A stretch of DNA of 64,000 nucleotides from RBG-16-57-11 sp964503145 (GCA_964503145.1 CAZCYV010000001.1:496001-560000), one strand, 5' to 3'. Counted from the stretch's first letter, positions 15,126 through 24,024 are shown. The notes: generated by a model not told the origin, from the letters alone. Made by a program: numbers and translations.

Positions 15126-16802
15126 CTATCGCCTCAAACTCCGGTACTTGATCCGGTGTGGCTGCTCCGCATCCAACCCCAGCCGCCGCTTGCGGTCGGC
15201 TTCGTAATCCGACCAGTTGCCCACGAACCACCTTACCTGGCTATCGCCCTCGAAGGCCAGCAGGTGTGTGCAGACGCGATCCAGGAACCAGCGGTCATGG
15301 CTGACGATCACCGCACAGCCGGCAAAGTTCTCCAGCGCCTCTTCCAAGGCGCGCAGCGTGTTCACGTCCAGGTCGTTAGTCGGCTCGTCCAGCAACAGCA
15401 CGTTGGCGCCGCGCCTCAGCATCTTGGCCAGGTGCACCCGGTTGCGCTCGCCGCCGGAAAGCGCGCCAACCTTTTTCTGTTGGTCGGCGCCCAGGAAGTT
15501 GAAGCTGGCAACGTAAGCCCGTGAGTTCATCTTACGCTCGCCAAGCTGGATGTAGTCTGCCCCACCGGAAATTTCCTCCCAGACGCTATTCTCGGGGTCC
15601 AGCGTCTCGCGGGATTGGTCCACGTAGGCCAGTTGCACCGTCTGGCCGACGCGCACCTCCCCAGCGTCAGGCTGCTCTTGCCCGGTGATCATGCGCAGCA
15701 GGGTCGTCTTGCCGGCGCCATTCGGACCGATCACCCCGACGATGCTGCCTGGCGGGATGCTGGCACTCAGGTTGTCGATCAACAAGCGCTCGCCATAGCC
15801 CTTAGATAAGTTTTCGAATTCGATGACCACATCCCCCAGGCGTGGACCGGGCGGGATGTAGATCTCCAGATCCTCTCGCCGACGCTCAAACTCTTGTGAA
15901 AGCAAGTTTTCGTACGCTGTGTAGCGCGCCCTGCCCTTGGACTGGCGCGCCTTGGGCGACATGCGGATCCATTCCAGCTCGCGCTCCAGCGTTTTCTGGC
16001 GCTTGCTCTCTGAACTTTCCTCCCGCCGCAGGCGCTCTTGCTTCTGCTCCAGCCAGGACGAATAGTTGCCCCTCCACGGGATGCCATAGCCGCGATCCAG
16101 CTCCAAAATCCAGCCCGCTACGTTGTCCAGAAAGTAGCGGTCGTGGGTCACGGCGATCACCGTGCCCTTGTACTGCTGCAGGTGGCGCTCCAGCCAGGCC
16201 ACCGACTCGGCGTCCAGGTGGTTGGTCGGCTCGTCCAGCAGCAGGATGTCCGGCTCGGTGAGCAACAGGCGGCATAGCGCCACCCGGCGCCGCTCGCCGC
16301 CGGAGAGCACGCTGACCGGCGTCTCGCCCGGCGGGCAGCGCAGCGCGTCCATCGCCACCTCCAGGCGGTTGTCCAGCGTCCAGGCATCCAGCCGGTCGAG
16401 TTGCTCCTGCAAGCGCGATTGCTCCTCGATCAAGGCGTCGAAATCGGCGTCGGGGTCGGCAAACCTGTTATTCACTTCATCGTAGCGCGCCAGCAGATCG
16501 ACGATCGGCTGCACGGCTTCCTCCACCACCTGTTTGACCGTCTTATCGGCGTCGAGTTGCGGCTCCTGGTCGAGCATGCCTACCGAATAGCCTTTAGTGA
16601 ATATCCGCTTGCCGGTAAAACCGTCATCTTTACCGGCGATGATGCGCAGCAGGGTGCTCTTTCCCGAACCGTTGAGGCCAACCACGCCGATCTTGGCCCC
16701 ATAGAAGAAGCCCAGCGAAATATCCCGCAGCACCTGGCGGTTGTTAGGCTGAAAGACGCGGCCCACGCGCACCAGCGAGAAGATCACCTGCTGGTCATTC
16801 AT
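15126..16802 (-). CDS. ettA: Energy-dependent translational throttle protein EttA (ABC-F)
   Basis: 558 aa, normal length. Two ABC domains: first P-loop GLNGSGKSTLLRII near residue 42, signature LSGGERRRVALCRLL, Walker B ILLLDEPTNHLDA; second P-loop GPNGAGKTTLLRMI and signature LSGGERNRVHLAKML. There are no transmembrane helices. The inter-domain linker has the Arg-rich WIRMSPKARQSKGRAR segment that contacts the ribosome. EttA binds the ribosomal E site and lets translation enter elongation according to the ATP/ADP ratio. The stop faces that of the caspase-like gene; the DUF364 gene lies six bases upstream, so the two are probably co-transcribed. Confidence 0.92.
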   Translation of the reverse strand: MNDQQVIFSLVRVGRVFQPNNRQVLRDISLGFFYGAKIGVVGLNGSGKSTLLRIIAGKDDGFTGKRIFTKGYSVGMLDQEPQLDADKTVKQVVEEAVQPIVDLLARYDEVNNRFADPDADFDALIEEQSRLQEQLDRLDAWTLDNRLEVAMDALRCPPGETPVSVLSGGERRRVALCRLLLTEPDILLLDEPTNHLDAESVAWLERHLQQYKGTVIAVTHDRYFLDNVAGWILELDRGYGIPWRGNYSSWLEQKQERLRREESSESKRQKTLERELEWIRMSPKARQSKGRARYTAYENLLSQEFERRREDLEIYIPPGPRLGDVVIEFENLSKGYGERLLIDNLSASIPPGSIVGVIGPNGAGKTTLLRMITGQEQPDAGEVRVGQTVQLAYVDQSRETLDPENSVWEEISGGADYIQLGERKMNSRAYVASFNFLGADQQKKVGALSGGERNRVHLAKMLRRGANVLLLDEPTNDLDVNTLRALEEALENFAGCAVIVSHDRWFLDRVCTHLLAFEGDSQVRWFVGNWSDYEADRKRRLGLDAEQPHRIKYRSLRR

Positions 16803-16808
16803 CGAAGT

Positions 16809-17552
16809 TTATCCCTGCGCCATGTTCACCAGGCGGACGCCGGCGCGATGCACCTGGCGGAAGTTCCCACCCTGGGAAATAATTCGCAACACCGCTTCGA
16901 TGTCGGTCACCACGGCCCCAGATAGGATATCCACGCCGTAATCGAAGAAGATCGGGGTGAGCGGCGTGCTCGGGCCCAGCAGGATGACAAAGGCATCTGG
17001 CGAGCACAGCGCCAGCAAATCCTCCAACGTGTGATTGATCAATGTCATCCCGGTGATCGCCACAACCTCGGCCTGTGGGATGACCTGCGGCGCCATTTCA
17101 GCCGGCAGGTCGTCCGGGCCAGGGTCCTGTTCCAGCACTGCCAACTCGCCAACCCGTGAGCGCAACCGCGCCACAAACGGGAAACGCCCCACCAGCGCTA
17201 CCCGTTTGCCCGCCCCGTGACGGGCGATCACCTCTTCGGCGTTATCTTCCGACCACAGGTGGGCATAGCGCGGCAGCAAGGCATTGATCGTCGCCACGCC
17301 CACGCTGGCTTGAGTCGGGTGTTGGCTCAGCGCCAGCTCCGCCAGCTCCAGGGCCGAACAAGTCTCCAGATGCCCCGCCAGCGGGATATCTGGCCCCTGA
17401 TCATGACCATGAGGAACGAACAGTGTGGCGGACAGACCACAGCGCAGTACACCGCCCGTTTCGACCACCACCGCTGTCCAGTGCAACCCCAGGCGCACAT
17501 CGCGCACCTCGCCATCCGGCAGGGATCTCAAGATTTCGGTGAGTATTTGCAT
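16809..17552 (-). CDS. DUF364/DUF4213 domain protein (Rossmann-like)
   Basis: 247 aa from the ATG at 17552, which has GGAG six bases upstream; a GTG two codons earlier is less likely. An N-terminal enolase-like DUF4213 region is followed by a Rossmann-like half with VALVGRFPFVARLR near residue 112 and ITGMTLINHTLEDLL near 160. The family occurs in anaerobes and is suspected to act in heavy-metal or metal-chelate chemistry, without proven activity. The stretch LLGPSTPLTPIFFDYGVDILSG is typical. It sits just upstream of ettA on the same strand. The substrate is unknown. Confidence 0.8.
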   Translation of the reverse strand: MQILTEILRSLPDGEVRDVRLGLHWTAVVVETGGVLRCGLSATLFVPHGHDQGPDIPLAGHLETCSALELAELALSQHPTQASVGVATINALLPRYAHLWSEDNAEEVIARHGAGKRVALVGRFPFVARLRSRVGELAVLEQDPGPDDLPAEMAPQVIPQAEVVAITGMTLINHTLEDLLALCSPDAFVILLGPSTPLTPIFFDYGVDILSGAVVTDIEAVLRIISQGGNFRQVHRAGVRLVNMAQG

Positions 17553-17737
17553 TGCCACTCCGTTTGCAATGGCCTCTGTATTTGCGTCCAGAACTCACAG
17601 GGCCTGGAGACCCGTAGGAGCTCATCGCAACCGGGGTAAGCTTACTACAGAAACAAAGGGGCGTCAACGAATATCGGTCTTGCGCCCTGGAACTCAGTCA
17701 GCTACACAAACGTTTTAGTTCAATCGGAGAGCTTCCA

Positions 17738-18164
17738 ATGAAATTTTGAGGCTTGTTGCTTCTGGTTCTAGGGTTGCTGGTGGGGTTGGCCCGCAATTTT
17801 CCCTTCGGACACCCGTTCGATCAGGTCACTCCCACGGCGAGCCTTCCAGCCCTTCCAACCACCCCGCCGACGCCGGTTCCAACTTTACCGGCGCTGGCTA
17901 CCCCGCTTCCCTCCCTCGACCCTATCGCGCCGCAGCTCACCATCCGCGCCGATCTGACGCAGGTAAATATACGAGGCGGACCAGGCACTTTCTACCCGGT
18001 AATAGGCAGCCTATATCCGAAGCAATTTGCGCTCGTCGTAGGGAGAAACCCGGCTGGCGACTGGTGGGCAATTCGACCTTGAAGGCCAGACCGCCTGGGT
18101 GTTCGCCGAGTTGGTGGATTTCAGCGGAGATCTCGCCTCAGTCCCAATGCTTCAACTACCATGA
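17738..18164 (+). pseudogene. Broken SH3-domain exported protein gene
   Basis: A Shine-Dalgarno (GGAGA) and ATG at 17738 open a frame that stops at once (TGA, codon 4). After it the same frame reads a hydrophobic signal (LLLLVLGLLVGLA), a Pro/Thr-rich tether and a bacterial SH3 domain (VNIRGGPGTFYPVIGSL). It stops again after DWWAIRP. If one G is dropped from the GGTGGG run near 18065 the reading continues as DWWQFDLEGQTAWVFAELV and ends at 18164, completing the SH3 fold. So two lesions, a nonsense codon and a one-base insertion, disable the gene unless they are assembly errors. A TTG at 17753 could in principle start a truncated product. Intact relatives bind cell-wall or glycan ligands. Confidence 0.7.
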
Positions 18165-18167
18165 ACA

Positions 18168-18668
18168 TTAGAGCGCCGCGATGCCCTGGGTGGATTGCAT
18201 TTCGGGGCGCATCCGGATCGGCGTCACCCTGGATAGCCTGACTGCAGCCTGCTCCAGGTATTCCCCAGTCTCATCGGACTGGTAACATGGCAACAACTCC
18301 GCTACCGGCACTGCCAGATGCGCATACCGCCAGACATCGCGATCCAGGATCAGATCATTCCAGGCAACGATATCGATATCCAGAGTGCGTGGGGCAAACT
18401 TATCCGCAGTACGCACACGGCCTAAGCGGGCTTCTAGCGGTCGCAATACCCGCTCCTTCAAAGATTGTGGGTCGAGCGAGGTATAGATCACCACGGCGAC
18501 GTTGAGGAAGTTTGGACCATCCGACCCAACCGCCGGAGTCTCCCAGATTGCCGACACGCCCTCCACCGGGAAGATTTGTTCCAACTTTCTCAGCGCGCGC
18601 TGGATGTTCTCCTCTGGATTAATGTTAGAGCCTAAGATCAAACAGGCCCGATGGCGCGCCTGGCTCAT
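18168..18668 (-). CDS. folK: 2-amino-4-hydroxy-6-hydroxymethyldihydropteridine pyrophosphokinase
   Basis: 166 aa, typical length. LGSNINPEENIQRAL at the N-terminus and FAPRTLDIDIV near residue 95 are the HPPK signatures; the Asp pair in DIDI binds Mg-ATP. It transfers pyrophosphate from ATP to the hydroxymethyl-pterin, giving the substrate of dihydropteroate synthase. The start overlaps the folB stop by four bases. It is the last gene of the folE-SDR-folB-folK operon; folP is not in this window. Confidence 0.92.
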   Translation of the reverse strand: MSQARHRACLILGSNINPEENIQRALRKLEQIFPVEGVSAIWETPAVGSDGPNFLNVAVVIYTSLDPQSLKERVLRPLEARLGRVRTADKFAPRTLDIDIVAWNDLILDRDVWRYAHLAVPVAELLPCYQSDETGEYLEQAAVRLSRVTPIRMRPEMQSTQGIAAL

Positions 18669-19027
18669 GCGAAATCCTCCCGTCCACGCTCGATCTCCAC
18701 GCCGACCGAACGCGAAAACCGCACTGCGCCGGGCTTCTCCACTCGCACCAGAACTCGCTGCACGCGCGGCTCTTCCAGGCAGATGCGTGCCAGGTCGCTC
18801 GCCAAAGCTTCCACGGTGAGGCGCCCAACCGTTTCGGCGTGCGCCTGGACGCGTTTGGCGATAGTGCGGTAGGAGACCGAATCCTGAATATCGTCACTCG
18901 CACCCGCTTTATGCAGATCTACAGACATCTCGATATTGATCAAGATTTCCTGAGGTTTCTCGCGTTCCCAATCATGAATGCCAATGATGCCACGGGCGAT
19001 CAAATCACGGATGAAAATCTTGTCCAT
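18665..19027 (-). CDS. folB: Dihydroneopterin aldolase
   Basis: 120 aa, standard size. MDKIFIRDLIARGIIGIHDWE at the start with the conserved Glu, then DSVSYRTIAKRV and RVLVRVEKPGA near the end, match FolB. It cleaves dihydroneopterin to hydroxymethyl-dihydropterin plus glycolaldehyde, feeding FolK. The gene overlaps folK (ATGA) and follows the SDR gene by 27 bases. Confidence 0.92.
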   Translation of the reverse strand: MDKIFIRDLIARGIIGIHDWEREKPQEILINIEMSVDLHKAGASDDIQDSVSYRTIAKRVQAHAETVGRLTVEALASDLARICLEEPRVQRVLVRVEKPGAVRFSRSVGVEIERGREDFA

Positions 19028-19054
19028 AACGCCTCCAGTATGACCACACCCTGC

Positions 19055-19798
19055 TCACACCAGGTGGCGTCCGCCATCGATGTGAATGACTTCGCCGGTA
19101 ATGTAATCCGGGCCGGTGAGTAGGAAGAGCAAAGCCTGCTCGACTTCCTCCAGACGCGCCCAGCGCTGCGCCGGCACGCTCTCCAAAATTCGCTCAGATG
19201 CGCCGCCATCGCTGGGCGGCAGGATCGCCCCCAACGCCAGCCCGTTGACCGTCACCTGCGGGGCCAGCGCCTGCGCCAGCGAACGCGTCAGCGCCGCCAG
19301 GGCGGCCTTGCTGATGGTGTAAGGAAAATGGTCGGCGCCAGGGCGCAGGGCGCGCCAGTCCAACAAATTCACAATTCGCCCTGTATCGCCAGGGGCCAAG
19401 CTACGGGCCAAAGCCTGGCTGAGCAGAAACGGCGCCGTCAGATTGACCATCAGATGCCGATTCCAGCTTTCCAGGCTGGTATCCCGCCAATCCAGCGGCT
19501 CAAAGATCGAGGCGTTGTTGACCAGGGCGAACAAAGGGCCGCCTTCCAGGGCGCGCGGCACAATCTGAGACACCTGATCGGGATCGTTGAGATCAGCCTG
19601 AATCAAGCGTGCGTGCCGGCCCATCGCCTGGATTTCAGCCGCCAGGCTGTCGGCTTCCGCAGCAGAGCCGCCGTAATGAATCACCACGTCGCCCCCAGCG
19701 CGAGCCACCGCCAGCGCCAGGGCGCGACCGACGCGCTTGGCCGCGCCGGTGATCAAAACCGTCTTACCTTCCAGCCAGATATCGCTCATGAAACTCAT
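19055..19798 (-). CDS. Short-chain dehydrogenase, pteridine-reductase (FolM/PTR1) type
   Basis: 247 aa from the ATG at 19798 that overlaps the folE stop (ATGA); a Met three codons later is the alternative. The cofactor motif is TGAAKRVG, the TGxxxRxG form found in pteridine reductases instead of the usual TGxxxGxG. VNNASIFEP and the catalytic YTISKAAL (YxxxK) follow, then the C-terminal YITGEVIHIDGGRHL. Sitting between folE and folB it very likely reduces a dihydropterin, dihydromonapterin or dihydrofolate with NADPH. FolM has this role in Escherichia coli. Whether the product is a tetrahydropterin cofactor or a folate backup cannot be told here. Confidence 0.85.
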   Translation of the reverse strand: MSFMSDIWLEGKTVLITGAAKRVGRALALAVARAGGDVVIHYGGSAAEADSLAAEIQAMGRHARLIQADLNDPDQVSQIVPRALEGGPLFALVNNASIFEPLDWRDTSLESWNRHLMVNLTAPFLLSQALARSLAPGDTGRIVNLLDWRALRPGADHFPYTISKAALAALTRSLAQALAPQVTVNGLALGAILPPSDGGASERILESVPAQRWARLEEVEQALLFLLTGPDYITGEVIHIDGGRHLV

Positions 19799-20457
19799 TC
19801 GTCCCTGCGACTGCGGGTCACCTGGGCCAGAAATTCCGAGCGCAGCACGGGGTCGTCTTTGAACGCGCCGAGCATAGTGGTGGTGGACATGCTGGCCTGA
19901 GATTTCTTCACCCCGCGCATCATGGCGCACATATGGGCGCCTTCCACCAGCACTGCCACGCCCTTTGGGTTGAGCGTCTCTTGCAAGAAGTTGGCGATCT
20001 CAGCAGTCATGCGTTCCTGCACCTGCAATCTACGGGCGAACATCTCGACGATGCGCGGGATCTTGCTCAAGCCAATCACCTTGCCGTTGGGGATATAGGC
20101 CACGTAAGCGCGACCAAAGAACGGCAACATGTGATGCTCACACAGGCTGTAGAACTCGATATCCTTCACCAGCACCATTTCAGAGTAATCCACATCGAAC
20201 AGAGCGCCGTTAATCAACTTGACCGGGTCGATGCGGTAACCGGCAGTTAGTTCATCGTACATGCGCGCTACTCGATCAGGGGTCTTCAGCAGGCCCTGCC
20301 GCTCAGGGTCCTCGCCGATCGAAAGCAAAATATCACGTACTGCGTTGCCGATCGTTACATCATCTCCCCTGACCTCGGCCCCAACCAAAGGTTCCTGAAA
20401 AACCAGGAAATTCTGCATTGTCTCAACCTGATTGTTGCTCAACAGTTTAGTCTCCAT
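19795..20457 (-). CDS. folE: GTP cyclohydrolase I
   Basis: 220 aa. The fold's zinc ligands are visible in FYSLCEHHMLPF near residue 105 and in EGAHMCAMMRGV near 175. The pocket motif GLSKIPRIVEMFARRLQVQE is intact. It converts GTP to dihydroneopterin triphosphate and starts folate or tetrahydropterin synthesis. It is the first gene of a four-gene operon in pathway order apart from the reductase. The consensus promoter at 20559-20586 lies about 100 bases upstream. Confidence 0.94.
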   Translation of the reverse strand: METKLLSNNQVETMQNFLVFQEPLVGAEVRGDDVTIGNAVRDILLSIGEDPERQGLLKTPDRVARMYDELTAGYRIDPVKLINGALFDVDYSEMVLVKDIEFYSLCEHHMLPFFGRAYVAYIPNGKVIGLSKIPRIVEMFARRLQVQERMTAEIANFLQETLNPKGVAVLVEGAHMCAMMRGVKKSQASMSTTTMLGAFKDDPVLRSEFLAQVTRSRRDE

Positions 20458-20558
20458 GATGACGAATAAGTCTTCCTTTTCCTTAAGTTTCTATTCCGCT
20501 TCGGAATCTGGCACCAAATTGGATGCACTGAACATCTTCTTCCTTACTGCAACCAAGG

Positions 20559-20586
20559 ATTATACACCATAATCCACTATTGTCAA
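20559..20586 (-). promoter_or_regulatory. Sigma-70-type promoter of the folE operon
   Basis: Perfect TTGACA (20586-20581) and perfect TATAAT (20564-20559) separated by 16 bases on the minus strand. The start would be near 20552, leaving a leader of about 95 bases before folE. No riboswitch fold was recognised in that leader. Confidence 0.8.
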
Positions 20587-20634
20587 GGATTTGTATAGGT
20601 TAAATATGCAATTCTTGTAAGCTTTTGGAGCTGG

Positions 20635-21732
20635 TCATCCAGTCCGTGAAAACAGAATTTCCTGAAGATGATCCAGGGGCAGCGCATGAGCGATATGTCC
20701 ATCGCGACCAATCATCGTCTGAGCCGCAGCGAGTGAATTGAGAACCGCTTCCTCTACCGCCTCGACCACTGCGCGAAACAGGCCATTCATCACCGCTGCT
20801 TCCCTGGACAGGGTGACCTGGGGGATAGTGATCGCGGTTGCTCGATGCGGGATCAACTGAGCTGTACTGAATGCAACCACAAAGTCGCCGCTGCCGTGGC
20901 TCAAGATCGCTCCGGTGCGCCCCAAACCGACAACCGCCCGCGCACACAGTCTTTGCAACTGAAGCGCTGAAAGCGGGGCGTCTGTCGCCAGCACCACCAT
21001 CACCGAGCCAGGCGCAGATACGGGCGGCGTCTGGGGCGGGGCCAGACGCCGCCCAACCGGAACGCCGTTTATCGTCAGATCGCGCGGCGAACCAAAGTTG
21101 GACTGCACCAGCGCGCCCAGGGTGAATCCACCCAGTTCCTCCGGCAAGACGCGACTGGCGCTGCCAATGCCGCCCTTCCAGCCAAAGCACACCGTGCCCG
21201 TCCCTGCGCCCACCGCCCCTTCGGTCACAGGCCCATCTGAAGCGCTTTGCAGCGCCGCCCAGACATGCTCGGCGCGCACATGCCGCCCCTGGATATCGTT
21301 CAAATAACCGTCATTCGTCTCTCCAACGACGACGTTCACGCTGCCGCTTTCAGGGTGGATTCCGATCTCCGGGTTGTGACGGATGGCATCCTGCACCAGC
21401 GCATCCAGCACCAGACCCACATTCAAAGTGTTGGTCAATGCGATCGGCGCTTCGATTACCCCTAGCTCACGCACCTGTTCGAAGCCAGCAACTTTGCCGA
21501 AGCCGTTGATCGTATGAACAGCCGCGTGCGCTTTTTGCTGGTACAGGTTCCCACCATGTGGAAGAATCACCGTCACCCCGGTGCGCACCGGCCCACTGCC
21601 CGGCCGCAACGCGCCTTCGCCGGAAATCAGCGTGCAATGCCCGACCCGCACCCCTCTCACATCGGTGATGGCATTCCACGCCCCAACAGGCATCTCGCCG
21701 ATAAAGATGCCCAGTTCGCGCATCCGCGGCAT
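20635..21732 (-). CDS. P1-family (S58, DmpA-type) aminopeptidase
   Basis: 365 aa. The N-terminus has NAITDVRGVRVGHCTL, and GAVGAGTGTVCFGWKGGIG lies near residues 170-190. Gly242-Ser243 in APGSVMVVLATDAP matches the self-cleavage site of DmpA: the precursor cuts itself and the new N-terminal Ser becomes the nucleophile. Family members release N-terminal residues from small peptides, some from D-amino-acid or beta-peptide substrates. The start could also be Met4. The SCP2 gene lies 25 bases upstream on the same strand; a shared role is not evident. Confidence 0.9.
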   Translation of the reverse strand: MPRMRELGIFIGEMPVGAWNAITDVRGVRVGHCTLISGEGALRPGSGPVRTGVTVILPHGGNLYQQKAHAAVHTINGFGKVAGFEQVRELGVIEAPIALTNTLNVGLVLDALVQDAIRHNPEIGIHPESGSVNVVVGETNDGYLNDIQGRHVRAEHVWAALQSASDGPVTEGAVGAGTGTVCFGWKGGIGSASRVLPEELGGFTLGALVQSNFGSPRDLTINGVPVGRRLAPPQTPPVSAPGSVMVVLATDAPLSALQLQRLCARAVVGLGRTGAILSHGSGDFVVAFSTAQLIPHRATAITIPQVTLSREAAVMNGLFRAVVEAVEEAVLNSLAAAQTMIGRDGHIAHALPLDHLQEILFSRTG

Positions 21733-21757
21733 GGGATTTATGGCTCGAGATTAAGGC

Positions 21758-22186
21758 TTAAGCGGCTTCTGCAAAGCCATCGGTGATTTCGCGACAGCAG
21801 CGCACAAAGTCCAACACCGTGGGCACGCTGCGCATCAGCACCGCCATGTTGCCCTGCACGCCGATCTTGCGCGTTAGCAACGCCTGCATTGGTTCGATCT
21901 CGCCCTTGAGCAAGCGGACATAGTTATCGTAAGGCCCGCGCAGGGTAAAGGTGGCCTTTCTGTCCTCGTTCTCCGCCAGCACTGCCACGCCCCGGCATTT
22001 GCCATGCCATAGATCAAGGTACCAGCGCGTCGTCTGGCTGAGGGCCGAACCGGGCTCGATCACGAAGATCATGTCGCCTTCCCAGTTGCGCGCCACCTGA
22101 GCGTATTTCTCATCTGTGTTGAGCTTATCGTTGAGCGCGTGTAACCACTCAGTAGATGGAAATGTTGCCATATATTGCTCCGCCAA
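21758..22186 (-). CDS. SCP2 sterol-binding domain protein
   Basis: 142 aa single-domain protein. ARNWEGDMIFVIEP, the ATFTLRGPYDNYVRLLKGEIEPMQALLTRK region split over strands and helix, and the C-terminal helices fit the SCP2 lipid-carrier fold: a small cytosolic protein with a hydrophobic tunnel for fatty-acyl or isoprenoid ligands. Bacterial members are rarely characterised. It lies between the amino-acid permease gene (36 bases upstream) and the DmpA-like gene on the same strand, possibly in one transcript. Confidence 0.8.
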   Translation of the reverse strand: MAEQYMATFPSTEWLHALNDKLNTDEKYAQVARNWEGDMIFVIEPGSALSQTTRWYLDLWHGKCRGVAVLAENEDRKATFTLRGPYDNYVRLLKGEIEPMQALLTRKIGVQGNMAVLMRSVPTVLDFVRCCREITDGFAEAA

Positions 22187-22221
22187 AAAGCGATCTATAC
22201 TGTATCTATCCCACCGAGCAG

Positions 22222-23055
22222 CTATCGTTCGGCTACCTTGACCTTTTTCTCGATATAGGCTGCCACGCGCGCCGAGAACAAAGTCATCACCAGGTACAGC
22301 AAGGCTACCATCGTCCAGGTTTCGATGGGGATGAAATTGCTCGACATGTATTCCCGGCCGCGTCGGGTCAGATCGGCAACCGCCACCGCGCTGACCAGAG
22401 AAGAGTCCTTGAGCAAAGCGATGAATTCGTTACCGACCGGCGGCAAGATCACCCGGATGGCCTGGGGCAAAATGATGTAGCGCATCGCCTGGAAGTAGTT
22501 CATCCCCAGACTCATTGCCGCCTCCATCTGTCCCTTGGGAATGCTCTGAATGCCCGCCCGGTAGATTTCGCTCATATACGCGCCATAGCAGAAGGTCAAC
22601 CCCAGGATAGACATAGCGATTGGATTCGCCTTATAAGTTTCCAGCGATTGGATGCCAAAGTTCCTGCCGAACCCCTGCAAAACCACTGGAAAAGCAAAAT
22701 ACCACCAGATCAATTGCACCAACAACGGAATTCCGCGGACCAACTCTACATACAGGCTAGAGATGCCAAAGATCAACGGGTTTTTAGAGAGGCGCCCCAG
22801 CCCACCGAACAATCCGGCGATCAGGGTCAAGATGAACGCCGCAACGGTGACATAAACCGTCACCACCACGCCATCCCAGACAAAAACGATCAGCGAGCGA
22901 TAGGGTTCCGGCCTGAAGATGACCAGAAAGGCGACTAATGCCACCACGATGATGAATAGTCCCCACCAGGCATCAACGCGCGAGCTGATTTCCGCCGGAA
23001 TCAGTTTCGCGGTATTGTTGGACAAATCGGACGTGGATTTACCCTGGGCTTTCAT
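22222..23055 (-). CDS. Polar amino acid ABC transporter permease (HisM/GlnP family)
   Basis: 277 aa with a longer hydrophilic N-terminus than usual (about 30 residues), then the hydrophobic core. The family signature VELVRGIPLLVQLIWWYFA is near residue 112, and the EAA loop SIPKGQMEAAMSLGMNYFQA near 175. It probably forms a homodimeric channel. The binding protein is encoded just upstream (23123-23872). No cognate ATPase gene is in the neighbourhood, so it must be supplied from elsewhere. Confidence 0.9.
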   Translation of the reverse strand: MKAQGKSTSDLSNNTAKLIPAEISSRVDAWWGLFIIVVALVAFLVIFRPEPYRSLIVFVWDGVVVTVYVTVAAFILTLIAGLFGGLGRLSKNPLIFGISSLYVELVRGIPLLVQLIWWYFAFPVVLQGFGRNFGIQSLETYKANPIAMSILGLTFCYGAYMSEIYRAGIQSIPKGQMEAAMSLGMNYFQAMRYIILPQAIRVILPPVGNEFIALLKDSSLVSAVAVADLTRRGREYMSSNFIPIETWTMVALLYLVMTLFSARVAAYIEKKVKVAER

Positions 23056-23076
23056 GGAGCCTCCTTAAACAACAAA

Positions 23077-23106
23077 CTCTGCGAGGCCCGTTTGGGCCTC
23101 GCAGAG
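23077..23106 (-). terminator. Hairpin between binding-protein and permease genes
   Basis: A 13-bp perfect stem (CTCTGCGAGGCCC) with a GTTT/AAAC tetraloop, 17 bases after the binding-protein stop. Such intercistronic hairpins give more binding protein than permease by partial termination or mRNA protection. There is no long T-run. Confidence 0.7.
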
Positions 23107-23122
23107 ACTGATCAAGCTGCGA

Positions 23123-23872
23123 TCATTGACCGCCGACAATCCACTTCTGGGTCAATTGTTCGATCAAGCCCTGAGCTTTGACTGCCGCCAGGCCTTTGTT
23201 GATCTGAGCAACCAGATCTGTTTTATCCTTGCATACCGCGATGCCATAGAACTCGTCGGTGAAGACCTCGCCAACGGTCTTGAGCTTGTCTGGATTCTGA
23301 CCCACATACCCCAGCGCCAGGGGATTATCGGCAATCACCGCATCGATCTGTCCGTTCATCAAGTCCTGAAATGCCAGACCGATGTCATCGTAATTCTTCA
23401 CCGTCGCGCCTGCGATCTTCTGAGCCTCAATATCTCCGGTAGTGCCAAGCTGCACGCCGATGGTCTTGCCCGCCAGGCTGTCTTTGCCGGTGATATCCGT
23501 GTTATCGGCGCGAACGGTGACAATCTGACCCGCTGCAAAGTAGGGATCGGAAAAAGCAAACTGCTTGGCGCGCTCTTCGGTGATGGTCATGGCCGAGATA
23601 GCCGCGTCGTACTGGCACTGCGCCATACCTGCCAGCAGCGAGTCCCAAGGCACGTTGCTGTACTCGACCTCGAAGCCGGCTTCCTTGGCGATGGCATTCA
23701 TCAGATCGATGTCAAAGCCAACGATCTGCTTGCTGGCTTCATCCACGGTCTCAAAGGGCGGCCAGGTAGCATCTGTGGCCACCACAATCTTAGTCTTTTG
23801 CGCGCTGCAGGCGCCCAGTATCAGGCTGGACAGGAGCAATAGGACAAACAACTGAAGTGACAGGCGTTTCAT
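23123..23872 (-). CDS. Polar amino acid ABC transporter binding lipoprotein
   Basis: 249 aa. Lipoprotein signal with lipobox LGAC (Cys21), then TDATWPPFETVDEASKQIVGFDIDLMNAIA-type N-lobe, with FSDPYFAAGQIVTV near residue 110 and a C-lobe ending in TQKWIVGGQ. It is a two-lobed amino-acid trap outside the membrane for the permease at 22222. Ligand class (Gln, Arg or another) is not predictable. The Shine-Dalgarno GGAGGAG lies right before the start. Confidence 0.9.
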   Translation of the reverse strand: MKRLSLQLFVLLLLSSLILGACSAQKTKIVVATDATWPPFETVDEASKQIVGFDIDLMNAIAKEAGFEVEYSNVPWDSLLAGMAQCQYDAAISAMTITEERAKQFAFSDPYFAAGQIVTVRADNTDITGKDSLAGKTIGVQLGTTGDIEAQKIAGATVKNYDDIGLAFQDLMNGQIDAVIADNPLALGYVGQNPDKLKTVGEVFTDEFYGIAVCKDKTDLVAQINKGLAAVKAQGLIEQLTQKWIVGGQ

Positions 23873-23992
23873 ATTCTCCTCCGATGGGTTGTTTGAGTTG
23901 ATTTGCCGGAACCGAGAACTAGTCTACTACATTCCAGTAAGGCTGTCTACCCTAACACAAGTAAAAATTTTTCGTTGGGAACCTTCTAAACT

Positions 23993-24018
23993 TAAAAAAG
24001 GCCGCTATAATGCGGCCT
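23993..24018 (-). terminator. Rho-independent terminator after tRNA-Leu
   Basis: Stem GGCCGC/GCGGCC (7 bp with the flanking A-T) around a 6-base loop, followed on the minus strand by six T's. It sits seven bases after the tRNA 3' end. Confidence 0.85.
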
Positions 24019-24024
24019 CATCTG

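Noticed and set aside
17747..17749. In-frame TGA of the SH3 gene as selenocysteine or programmed readthrough.
   Set aside because: It is codon 4, inside the signal peptide, with no selenocysteine-type hairpin, and a second lesion exists downstream.
20458..20558. Tetrahydrofolate riboswitch in the folE leader.
   Set aside because: The leader is A+T-rich and lacks the paired conserved core; only a plain promoter is supported.
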